25,871 nt of DNA. Origin: Giesbergeria sp. GTDB taxonomy: Bacteria > Pseudomonadota > Gammaproteobacteria > Burkholderiales > Burkholderiaceae_C. How positions within the stretch are numbered: position 1 is the first letter of the stretch; each line of letters begins with the position of its first letter. Both the position numbers and the translations under genes were made by a program. The stretch is taken from contig JAUYGP010000623.1 in the NCBI GenBank assembly GCA_030690515.1, positions 1 through 25,871 of the forward strand. Direction: 5' to 3'. A model generated the notes under the pieces. It was not told the origin of the DNA, made no database searches, and worked only from the letters and a program-made list of their open reading frames with translations. This document shows positions 1-7,117 of the stretch, one piece after another.

Positions 1-259
1 GGCACGCTGGTGGCGCCATCACTGGCAAGATGCGTCGGCGCACGATGGTCATGGCAGCGCCACAGCAACGGCAAAGCAATTTGGGCCGCTGGGTTTGGGT
101 GGCTGGTGCTAATTGGGCGGGAGCCTTGCTACACGGCTTGAACACCAACAAGCGCAGCAACGCAATCAAGCGTTTGCTGTTGGGGTGTAAAAACCCATAA
201 TTGCGCGCACGCCGAAAACCCTTGGGCAACACGTGCTGCAGCACCAACCGTAAAAACTG
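1..259 (-). mobile_element. IS91-type transposase C-terminus, partial, runs off the window
   Basis: Read on the minus strand with codons starting at positions equal to 1 modulo 3, the frame is open to the window edge. It gives a Y2-transposase style C-terminus: FLRLVLQHVLPKGFRRARNY at about 256-197, then GFLHPNSKRL, and further on a CRCC-containing zinc-ribbon-like stretch near 60-75. The HVLPKGF...R..GFL signature is typical of IS91-family transposases. The N-terminal catalytic part (HUH and Tyr residues) is absent, because the frame continues directly upstream into an IS110-type sequence. It is a fragment and cannot be an active transposase. The family call is from motif memory, not a search. 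Confidence 0.7.
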
Positions 260-603
260 TTTGCCACCCGAGCTGTATTGGCCGGGCACCAGACCCAGCC
301 AGGCGCAGAACTGGAGACCGCAGGTGAAGTCATGGCCTTTGCCGATGGTGGTCACAATGGCGCTGGCGGTGGTCGGGCCGATGCCACTGAGTTGCATGAG
401 TTGCCTGGACTGGGCATCTTCATTGGCTGCCTGTGCGATGTACTTGTCGTACTGGTTGATGCGCTCATCCATGCGGGTGAGCTCGCTCAGGGCATCTCCC
501 ACCACCGTGTTGCACCAGCCCGGCAGGTCTTCGAGGTGTTGTGGGCTTCGCGGCGCACGGTGGCGGCTTTGAACGGCAACACGATGGCCTTTCGAAAGAT
601 GGT
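260..603 (-). pseudogene. IS110-family transposase fragment, fused in frame to the IS91-type fragment
   Basis: On the minus strand the same frame carries HLEDLPGWCNTVVGDALSEL (about 538-479), then LTRMDERINQYDKYIAQAAN, then the IS110 helix-hairpin-helix region LMQLSGIGPTTASAIVTTIG and CAWLGLVPGQYSSGGK, ending near 260. This is the second half of an IS110/IS1111 transposase (Transposase_20 region). The expected continuation after GGK is replaced by IS91-type sequence. Upstream of about 541, IS110-like sequence (VLPFKAATVRREAH) appears in another frame, so a frameshift is likely there. The DEDD N-terminal domain is not present. The element is decayed and chimeric. Confidence 0.7.
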
Positions 604-674
604 TTGGGAGCTTCGTAACAAGCATCCTATCAATCCCTTGGTCAGCCACCTCCTTTTCTCTTCAAATTCAAATG

Positions 675-709
675 CTTACGCCCGTGAATTCAAAATTATG
701 GGGCTTAAG
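675..709. repeat. Imperfect inverted repeat beside the IS debris
   Basis: Arms CTTACGCCC (675-683) and GGGCTTAAG (701-709) pair at 8 of 9 positions around a 17-base AT-rich spacer. It lies between the IS110-type fragment and the HD-GYP gene remnant. It could be an old element end or a weak terminator. The sequence alone does not decide, and the stretch 604-728 holds no other gene that I can recognise. Confidence 0.3.
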
Positions 710-728
710 TAAGTGCCATTCGCGTATG

Positions 729-800
729 GTCTATGATGGGGTAGCGGTTGATGCCTGCATCCGGCTGTTTGTGGAGAAGCGATTTGCGTTTTCAAGCTGA
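729..800 (+). pseudogene. 3' remnant of a second HD-GYP response-regulator gene
   Basis: Reading from 729 gives VYDGVAVDACIRLFVEKRFA followed by FSS and a TGA stop at 798-800. The intact regulator at 5670-6695 ends IYDAAVVDACIGLFWQKRFA, then FSI and stop, so 18 of 23 residues match, as does much of the DNA. Upstream of about 720 the similarity stops and IS debris begins. This is the tail of a paralogous HD-GYP gene whose body is lost. It sits just before the lipoprotein gene, as a previous copy of the same three-gene module would. It makes no useful product. Confidence 0.8.
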
Positions 801-844
801 TGCGTCTGCGTGACGTAGCATTTGCCGAACCAATTGCACATGAA

Positions 845-1756
845 ATGATAAGAAACCTGTTACTCGGATTCATTGCGCTCGCGCTGGTGGCATGCGGCCA
901 GAACGAGGGAAGCAAAACGGTCGGGCCGCAGTTTGCCGCGAAGGCGCCACTGGCGGACAAGGAATATGTTTTCGCCATCCACCCGCTGCACAATCCGGTG
1001 CGCCTGTTCGAAATCTACGGCCCGTTGACCGATTACCTTGATCGCAGCATTCCCGGCATCACTTTCCGTTTGGAAGCATCGCGCAATTATGAGGAGTTTG
1101 AGAAGAAGCTGCATGCGCGGCAATTCGACTTCGCCCTGCCCAATCCGTACCAGACGCTGAATTCTCTGGGCCAGGGTTACCACGTCATCGCAAAGATGGG
1201 GGACGACGACAAATTCACCGGCGTTATCCTGGTCAGACGCGACAGCGGCATCAAAAAGATATCCGATCTCAAGGGCAAGAAAGTAGCGTATCCCGCCCGC
1301 ACAGCGCTGGCAGCCACCATGATGCCGCAATATTACCTTCAGACCCACGGCCTGGACGTGAAGCGGGACATCGAAAACCTGTATGTCGGCTCACAGGAAT
1401 CGTCCATCATGAACGTGTATCTTGGCAATGTGGCGGCGGGTGCGACCTGGCCACTGCCCTGGGAGGCTTTCCAGCAAGAGCATCCCGACATGGCGCGTGA
1501 GCTGGAGCTCAAATGGGAAACCGAGCCCATGATCAACAACGGTGTGGTGGCCAGGGACGATGTGCCTGAGCAGCTTGCCAGGCGGGTGGCGCAGCTGCTC
1601 GACACACTGCATACCACGGCCGAGGGGAAGGCCATGCTGGCGCGCATGCCGTTATCGCGTTTTGAGCTTGCCGACGATCAGCGTTACCGGGTGATCGAGG
1701 ACTTTCTGCACAAGTTCAGCCAGACCGTGTATCCCTTGGACGAGCCGAGGAAATGA
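845..1756 (+). CDS. PhnD-like periplasmic-binding lipoprotein, likely sensor partner of the adjacent kinase
   Basis: The 303-residue product starts MIRNLLLG and has a short hydrophobic signal with lipobox LVAC, lipidated Cys at residue 17, so it should be a membrane-anchored periplasmic protein. The body matches PhnD/TauA-type binding proteins (Phosphonate-bd family): YGPLTDYL, a DFALPNPYQTLN ligand-site segment, GVILVRRDSGIKKISDLKGK and YPARTALAATMMPQ. An ATG at 800 would add 15 residues, but they would push the signal peptide inwards, so 845 is preferred. No ABC permease or ATPase is nearby. The stop overlaps the kinase start (ATGA), which argues for a ligand receptor of the kinase rather than an uptake protein. 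The ligand is unknown, and phosphonate is not established. Confidence 0.82.
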   Translation: MIRNLLLGFIALALVACGQNEGSKTVGPQFAAKAPLADKEYVFAIHPLHNPVRLFEIYGPLTDYLDRSIPGITFRLEASRNYEEFEKKLHARQFDFALPNPYQTLNSLGQGYHVIAKMGDDDKFTGVILVRRDSGIKKISDLKGKKVAYPARTALAATMMPQYYLQTHGLDVKRDIENLYVGSQESSIMNVYLGNVAAGATWPLPWEAFQQEHPDMARELELKWETEPMINNGVVARDDVPEQLARRVAQLLDTLHTTAEGKAMLARMPLSRFELADDQRYRVIEDFLHKFSQTVYPLDEPRK

Positions 1757-4700
1757 CCATGTTTTTTCCCGGAATTACGGCACGAGGGTCCTTCAAACGG
1801 CAGATCATCCTGGCCTTTGTGGTCGGTTTCTTCTTGCTGGTCAGCGCTTTTGCCGTTTACCAGGTCAACAGTCAGAAAGAAGATCTGTATAGCGACAGTA
1901 GCGATGCAACGACTGGCCTGGCGCAATCGCTGGCAGTCAGCTCCCTGTCCTGGGTGCTGGCAAACGACGTGGTGGGGCTGCAGGAGGTGGTGCACTCCTT
2001 TCAGAATTATCCCGAATTGCGCTATGCCATGGTCATTTCTCCGTCGGGGCAGGTGCTGGCGCACAGCGACGCGACGAAAGTGGGGCAGTTTGTCGCCGAC
2101 CCACAGAGCCTGGCCCTGATCAAGGCGCCGCCCGGGATCCGGATTTTGAAAAACGATGCATTGATCGCCGACGTTGCGGTGCCGGTCAGCGTCAACGGCC
2201 GACCGGTCGGCTGGGCCAGGGTGGCTCTGGGACGTGAAGACATTGCTGGTGACTTGCGCATGATGGTATGGCGCCATGTGTTGTTCGTTGTGTCGGCCAC
2301 ACTCCTGGCACTGCTCGCTGCCCTCCTGATTGCGAATCGTCTGGGGTCCCGTATTGGTGTTTTAGTGAAAGTGGCGGGGGTCGTGCAGGCCGGGAATCTT
2401 GCCACTCGCGCGCGAATCCCGCCCGGCGAGGATGAAATCACCAAATTGGCCGACACCTTCAACCAGATGCTGGATGCGCTGGCACTGAATGAAGAACGCT
2501 TGCGAACCGTCTCGCTCTATAACCGAAGCCTGATCGAAGCGAGCCTGGATCCGCTGGTGACCATCAGTGCCGAAGGCAAAATAACCGATGTCAACCGGGC
2601 AACCGAGGCAGTCACCGGCAGGAGCCGTTCAGAACTGATAGGGACCGACTTCTCCGACTACTTCACCGAGCCGGACAAGGCGCGCGAGGGCTATCAACAG
2701 GTATTCCTGAGGGGTTCGGTGACCGATTTCCCGCTGGCGTTGCGCCGCCGCGACGGTCACGTCACCGAGGTGCTGTACAACGCCAGCGTCTATCAAGGCG
2801 AGAACGGAGAGGTGTTGGGCGTGCTTGCCTCCGCGCGCGACATCACCGAGCGCAAGCTGGACGAAGAGGTGCTGCATCGGCTGAATCGGGAACTGCGCGC
2901 CATCAGCAGTTGCAACCAGACCCTGATGCGCGCCGAGGACGAGCAGACGCTACTGAACGAAATCTGCCAAATTGTTTGCGACCAGGCAGGTTACCGCATG
3001 GCGTGGGTAGGATATGCCGAAAACGACGAAACCAAGACTGTGCGCCCGGTCGCTTGGAGCGGTTTCGATAGCGGGTATGTCGAAAATGCCCGACTTTCTT
3101 GGGCGGACGACACGGAACGCGGACAAGGCTTGGCTGCCATGGCGATCCGCAGTGGAAGAACATTCTGTGTTCAGGATTTTGCCAACGAGCCAGAAATGGT
3201 GCCGTGGCGCGAAGACGCGTTGTCGCGCGGCTATCGCTCCGGCGTCGCCCTGCCGCTCAAGGACGAGAGCGCCAAGGTATTCGGCGTCTTACTGATCTAT
3301 TCGACCCAGATCAATGCCTTTGTCCCGGACGAGATGCGGCTGCTGGAAGAACTGGCCGGCGATCTGGCATTTGGCATCGCGGTTCTGCGCACGCGCAACG
3401 AGCGCAAGCGGACAGAGCAGGCATTGCGCGAGCACGAACACTTTCTCGATAGCGTGATTGAGCATCTTCCCAATATGCTGTTTGTCAAAGATGCGAAAGA
3501 CCTCAAATTTGTCAGATTCAATAAGGCGGGGGAAGCCTTGCTCGGATATCCGCGAGACCAGTTGATAGGAAAAAATGACCGTGATTTCTTCCCGCGGGAG
3601 CAAGCGGATTTTTTCATATCCAAGGACCGGGAAATTATTGCCCGCAGGGAACTGCTGGATATACCCGAGGAGCCTATCAGTACCAAATTTTTGGGCCAGC
3701 GTTATCTGCACACGAGAAAAATTCCCATTTTTTCCGATGACGGACGCCCTCTTTATCTTCTGGGCATTTCAGAGGACATCACCGAGCGCAAGCGGGCAGA
3801 GGAAAAGTTGCTGCGTAGCGAGCATGGTCTGGCAGAGGCGCAACGCATCGTCCACTTGGGCAACTGGGATCTTGATCTTGAAACCAATGTGCTGACCTGG
3901 TCGGACGAGATCTACCGAATTTTCGAAATTGACCCGGAGAAATTCGGCGCGTCCTTCGATGCTTTCTTGAACGCGATCCATCCCGATGACCGCGAACTGG
4001 TAAACAAGGCCTACACCGATTCAGTCAATAACAAAATACCCTATGACATCGAGCACCGGCTGCTGATGAAGGACGGACGCGTGAAATACGTGAACGAAAA
4101 GTGTGAGACTTATTGCCGCGAGGATGGAAGGGCATTGCGTTCAGTTGGGACCGTATATGACATCACCGAGCGCAGGAAGGTGGCAGAAGAGCTTCGGCGG
4201 TATAAGGACCACCTGGAAGAATTGGTGCAACAGCGCACCGCCGATCTGGTGCTGGCGCGCAATGCGGCCGAAGCGGCGAATCGGGCCAAGAGCGTGTTCC
4301 TGTCGAGCATGAGCCATGAATTGCGCACGCCCATGAATGCCATTCTCGGCTTCTCCAGCATGATGCGAAAGGATCCGCTGCTGCAAGATGAGCAGCGCCA
4401 GAACCTCGACATCATTAACCGCAGCGGTGAACACCTGCTGACCCTGATCAACGACGTGCTGGAAATGGCCAAGATCGAAGCGGGCCGGGTGCAAGTGGAA
4501 AGTGCTCCCTTTGACCTCGGCAGTCTGGTGCGCGATGTCACCGACATGATGCATATGCGCGCCCAGGAGAACGGGCTGCAATTGCTGATTGACCAGTCTT
4601 CTCAATTCCCGCGCTACATCAAGGGCGACGAGGCTCGCGTGCGTCAGGTCCTGATCAACCTGCTCGGCAATGCGGTGAAGTTTACCCGGCATGGCGGTGT

Positions 4701-5673
4701 GACCGTGCGCTTCGGCTTGAAGCCACATACCACGCCGCAGCGCCTGCTGATCGAGGTTGAGGACTCTGGCATTGGCATCAGCGCGGCCGACCAGAAAAGA
4801 GTCTTCGAGCCGTTTGTGCAGTTTGGGGAAACGGCCGCACAACAAGGCACCGGCCTGGGCCTGTCCATCGCCCGGCAATTCGTGCAATTGATGGGCGGCA
4901 CGATCAGCTTCGAAAGTACCCTGGGCAAGGGCTCGACCTTCCGGGTGGAACTGCCGATGGAACGGGTCGCGTCAGCCGACGTCGCCAAACCGGAAAGCAC
5001 GGTCAAGGGCGAGATTGTGGGCTTGGCTCCAGGTCAACCCGAATACCGCATCCTGATCGTTGAAGACCAGCTGGACAATCAACTATTGCTCTCCAAACTG
5101 ATGAAAAATGTCGGCTTCCAGGCTAAAGTGACAGAGAATGGTGCGCAGGCCGTGGGTCTATTCCAGAGCTGGCGGCCGCAGCTGATCTGGATGGATCGGC
5201 GCATGCCGGTCATGGACGGTCTGGAAGCGACGCGGCGCATCCGCGAACTTCCCGGCGGCCGGGAGGTCAAAATCGTCGCCGTCACGGCCTCGGTCTTTAT
5301 GGAGCAACGCGACGAAATATTGAAGGCAGGGATGGATGACGTCGTGCGCAAACCCTACCGCTTCAACGAAATATACGAATGTATGGCCCAGCAGTTGGGT
5401 GTCCAATATACTTACGCCGAGGCGCAGGATGCGCAGGAAGTGAGTGACCTGGTATTAACTGCCGGGATGCTGGCAGTGTTGCCACCGGACTTGCATCGCG
5501 AACTCCACGATGCGGCGGAAAGCCTGGAGGGCGAACGCATCACGGCCGTTATTGGGCAAGTGGCATCCTTTGACTCGAAGTTGCACAAGACATTGTCCCG
5601 CTTGGCGGATAACTTTGACTATCCTGCCATCCTGAAGGCATTGCAGACGAATCCACCGGTAACTGTGACATGA
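1753..5673 (+). CDS. Membrane-bound PAS/GAF hybrid sensor histidine kinase
   Basis: A 1306-residue hybrid kinase. Visible in order: transmembrane helix (about 17-37), periplasmic sensor region (38-170), second helix (175-195), HAMP (195-250), PAS (255-368, ending in the ARDITERK hinge), GAF (385-550), PAS (560-680), PAS_3 type (690-810), coiled coil, HisKA with SHELRTP and phospho-acceptor His855, HATPase_c with N-box NLLGNAVKF and G-box GTGLGLSIA, then a receiver domain (about 1094-1208) with VED and phospho-acceptor Asp1148 (WMDRRMPVMDG). About 90 further residues follow with no clear Hpt histidine motif. The ATG overlaps the lipoprotein stop and the gene overlaps the HD-GYP regulator start, so all three should be co-transcribed. 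The likely role is relay of a periplasmic and cytoplasmic signal to the HD-GYP protein. How phosphate passes without a visible Hpt domain is open. Confidence 0.93.
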   Translation: MTMFFPGITARGSFKRQIILAFVVGFFLLVSAFAVYQVNSQKEDLYSDSSDATTGLAQSLAVSSLSWVLANDVVGLQEVVHSFQNYPELRYAMVISPSGQVLAHSDATKVGQFVADPQSLALIKAPPGIRILKNDALIADVAVPVSVNGRPVGWARVALGREDIAGDLRMMVWRHVLFVVSATLLALLAALLIANRLGSRIGVLVKVAGVVQAGNLATRARIPPGEDEITKLADTFNQMLDALALNEERLRTVSLYNRSLIEASLDPLVTISAEGKITDVNRATEAVTGRSRSELIGTDFSDYFTEPDKAREGYQQVFLRGSVTDFPLALRRRDGHVTEVLYNASVYQGENGEVLGVLASARDITERKLDEEVLHRLNRELRAISSCNQTLMRAEDEQTLLNEICQIVCDQAGYRMAWVGYAENDETKTVRPVAWSGFDSGYVENARLSWADDTERGQGLAAMAIRSGRTFCVQDFANEPEMVPWREDALSRGYRSGVALPLKDESAKVFGVLLIYSTQINAFVPDEMRLLEELAGDLAFGIAVLRTRNERKRTEQALREHEHFLDSVIEHLPNMLFVKDAKDLKFVRFNKAGEALLGYPRDQLIGKNDRDFFPREQADFFISKDREIIARRELLDIPEEPISTKFLGQRYLHTRKIPIFSDDGRPLYLLGISEDITERKRAEEKLLRSEHGLAEAQRIVHLGNWDLDLETNVLTWSDEIYRIFEIDPEKFGASFDAFLNAIHPDDRELVNKAYTDSVNNKIPYDIEHRLLMKDGRVKYVNEKCETYCREDGRALRSVGTVYDITERRKVAEELRRYKDHLEELVQQRTADLVLARNAAEAANRAKSVFLSSMSHELRTPMNAILGFSSMMRKDPLLQDEQRQNLDIINRSGEHLLTLINDVLEMAKIEAGRVQVESAPFDLGSLVRDVTDMMHMRAQENGLQLLIDQSSQFPRYIKGDEARVRQVLINLLGNAVKFTRHGGVTVRFGLKPHTTPQRLLIEVEDSGIGISAADQKRVFEPFVQFGETAAQQGTGLGLSIARQFVQLMGGTISFESTLGKGSTFRVELPMERVASADVAKPESTVKGEIVGLAPGQPEYRILIVEDQLDNQLLLSKLMKNVGFQAKVTENGAQAVGLFQSWRPQLIWMDRRMPVMDGLEATRRIRELPGGREVKIVAVTASVFMEQRDEILKAGMDDVVRKPYRFNEIYECMAQQLGVQYTYAEAQDAQEVSDLVLTAGMLAVLPPDLHRELHDAAESLEGERITAVIGQVASFDSKLHKTLSRLADNFDYPAILKALQTNPPVTVT

Positions 5674-6695
5674 CAGACCAAGGCAAGATACTCGCAGTCG
5701 ATGATACGTCGGCTTCCTTGAGGCTGCTGACGGATATCCTGAAGGAGGAAGGCTATGAGGTGCGTTCTGCGATCAATGGCGAACTGGCCTTAGGCGCGGC
5801 CGCCAGCAATCCGCCCGATCTGATCTTGCTCGATATTCGCATGCCCGGGATGGACGGCTACGAAGTTTGTCGGCGTCTCAAAGCCGATCCCGCCACGCGC
5901 GATGTGCCGGTGATCTTTGTCAGCGCCGTCACGGAAACCGATGAGAAGGTGCGAGGTTTCGAGATCGGTGCCGTGGACTTTGTTAGCAAGCCCTATCAGC
6001 GTGACGAGTTGATGGCCAGGGTGCGCACCCATCTGGAGCTCCATCGCCTGCGCGACCATCTGGAGGACTTGGTGGAGGAACGCACCGTCAAGCTGAAACA
6101 AAGCGAGCAACAGCTCAGAACCAGCCTGCTCGATTCCGTCACCGCGCTGGCCGCGATGGTCGAAATGCGCGATCCCTATACCGCCGGCCATCAGCGCCGC
6201 GTCGCACAACTTGCCGCTGCCATCGCCCAAGAACTGCTGCTTGCGCCGGAGCAGGTTGAGGGCGTCCACTTGGCCGCTGTCGTACACGATGTCGGCAAGA
6301 TTCGAATTCCTGCCGAAATTCTCAGTAAGCCGGGCAGACTCACTGCACTGGAATTCAGCCTCATCAAGGAACATTCCCAGAACGGCTACGAAATACTTAA
6401 ATCCATTGACTTCCCGTGGCCGATCGCGCAAATCGTGCTGCAACACCACGAGCGACTGGATGGTTCTGGCTACCCGCAGGCGCTCAAGAGCGACCAGATC
6501 ATACTTGAGGCCAGGATCGTGGCGGTGGCCGATGTGGTGGAGGCGATGTCGTCGCACCGACCGTACCGGGCAGCATTGGGGATCGATGTTGCGCTAAAGG
6601 AAATACAACGCGGCCGGGGCACGATTTACGATGCTGCGGTGGTCGATGCCTGCATCGGGCTGTTCTGGCAGAAGCGGTTTGCATTTTCAATCTGA
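5670..6695 (+). CDS. REC-HD-GYP response regulator, predicted c-di-GMP phosphodiesterase (RpfG type)
   Basis: The 341-residue protein has an N-terminal receiver domain (ILAVDD, phospho-acceptor Asp55 in LLDIRMPGMDG, SKPYQ near 106-110) and a C-terminal HD-GYP domain. The HD pair is His206-Asp207 in VVHDVGKIRIP, followed by HHERLDGSGYP at 259-269, so the metal-binding and GYP residues of active phosphodiesterases are present. A short coiled linker (about 125-150) joins them. The start ATG overlaps the kinase stop by four bases (ATGA), indicating translational coupling. The inferred role is phosphorylation-controlled c-di-GMP hydrolysis, with an output such as motility or biofilm that the sequence does not reveal. 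Its 3' end is duplicated as the remnant at 729-800. Confidence 0.93.
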   Translation: MTDQGKILAVDDTSASLRLLTDILKEEGYEVRSAINGELALGAAASNPPDLILLDIRMPGMDGYEVCRRLKADPATRDVPVIFVSAVTETDEKVRGFEIGAVDFVSKPYQRDELMARVRTHLELHRLRDHLEDLVEERTVKLKQSEQQLRTSLLDSVTALAAMVEMRDPYTAGHQRRVAQLAAAIAQELLLAPEQVEGVHLAAVVHDVGKIRIPAEILSKPGRLTALEFSLIKEHSQNGYEILKSIDFPWPIAQIVLQHHERLDGSGYPQALKSDQIILEARIVAVADVVEAMSSHRPYRAALGIDVALKEIQRGRGTIYDAAVVDACIGLFWQKRFAFSI

Positions 6696-6957
6696 CTGAC
6701 GCGCCTAAGTACCCACGCAAGGGGCATTGCCAATGCGAAAAATCGTACACATGCGCGCGACTGTCCGATCAAAACATCGGCGGCTATGGCACACCAGACT
6801 TGCGTCTTCACCGCGCTCTCGCTCGAGCCCTAAAACCTCTTAATGCACAGATGTTGGACTTCGCCCGAGTCACAAAAAAAGCACCCGCCTGATGCATCGT
6901 ATATAGCCGAGCAAAGTCCAGAACGTCCAACGCCGACCATTCGCCTTGTGTCATCTT
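6696..6957. other. Intergenic stretch without a recognisable gene
   Basis: Between the HD-GYP stop and the NifA sites I see no open frame with a ribosome site or family resemblance. A small CCGAT/ATCGG hairpin at 6765-6780 lacks a following T tract, so I do not call it a terminator. The boundary between the signalling operon and the nif operon lies here. Confidence 0.5.
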
Positions 6958-6973
6958 TGTCGCATCACAGACA
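6958..6973 (+). promoter_or_regulatory. NifA upstream activator sequence, distal
   Basis: TGT (6958-6960), ten bases, ACA (6971-6973): an exact match to the TGT-N10-ACA NifA binding consensus. Its centre is about 118 bases upstream of the predicted start of transcription for nifB, within the usual range for NifA sites. Confidence 0.75.
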
Positions 6974-7012
6974 CCACCCGGAGACACAGCCCGACAAGCC
7001 TGCCCGGCCCCT

Positions 7013-7028
7013 TGTGCCACATCCGACA
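7013..7028 (+). promoter_or_regulatory. NifA upstream activator sequence, proximal
   Basis: TGT (7013-7015), ten bases, ACA (7026-7028) is a second exact TGT-N10-ACA match. It is centred about 63 bases upstream of the predicted transcription start and 55 bases from the distal site. It is nearer to the promoter than most NifA sites, so it is somewhat less certain, but two sites together are unlikely to be chance. Confidence 0.6.
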
Positions 7029-7057
7029 AAACCAGGCCCAAAACAGCCATTTTGACG

Positions 7058-7073
7058 TGGCACGAATTTAGCT
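7058..7073 (+). promoter_or_regulatory. Sigma-54 (-24/-12) promoter of the nifB operon
   Basis: TGGCACGAATTTAGCT at 7058-7073 has the invariant GG (7059-7060) and GC (7071-7072) ten bases apart. It differs from TGGCAC-N5-TTGCW at one position of the -12 element. Transcription should begin near 7084. This makes the ATG at 7085 essentially leaderless and favours the ATG at 7118 for nifB. Together with the two NifA sites it predicts expression under nitrogen-fixing conditions through NifA and RpoN. Confidence 0.85.
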
Positions 7074-7117
7074 ATTAACCCTGTATGCGGCCATGGTCGG
7101 TCGCGAAAAGGGTTTCC

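Noticed and set aside
6765..6780. Hairpin CCGAT/ATCGG after the HD-GYP gene as a terminator
   Set aside because: Only five base pairs and no T tract follows; not enough for a terminator call.
7085..7117. Upstream ATG as the nifB start
   Set aside because: It falls at the predicted sigma-54 transcription start and has no ribosome site; the next in-frame ATG at 7118 fits better.
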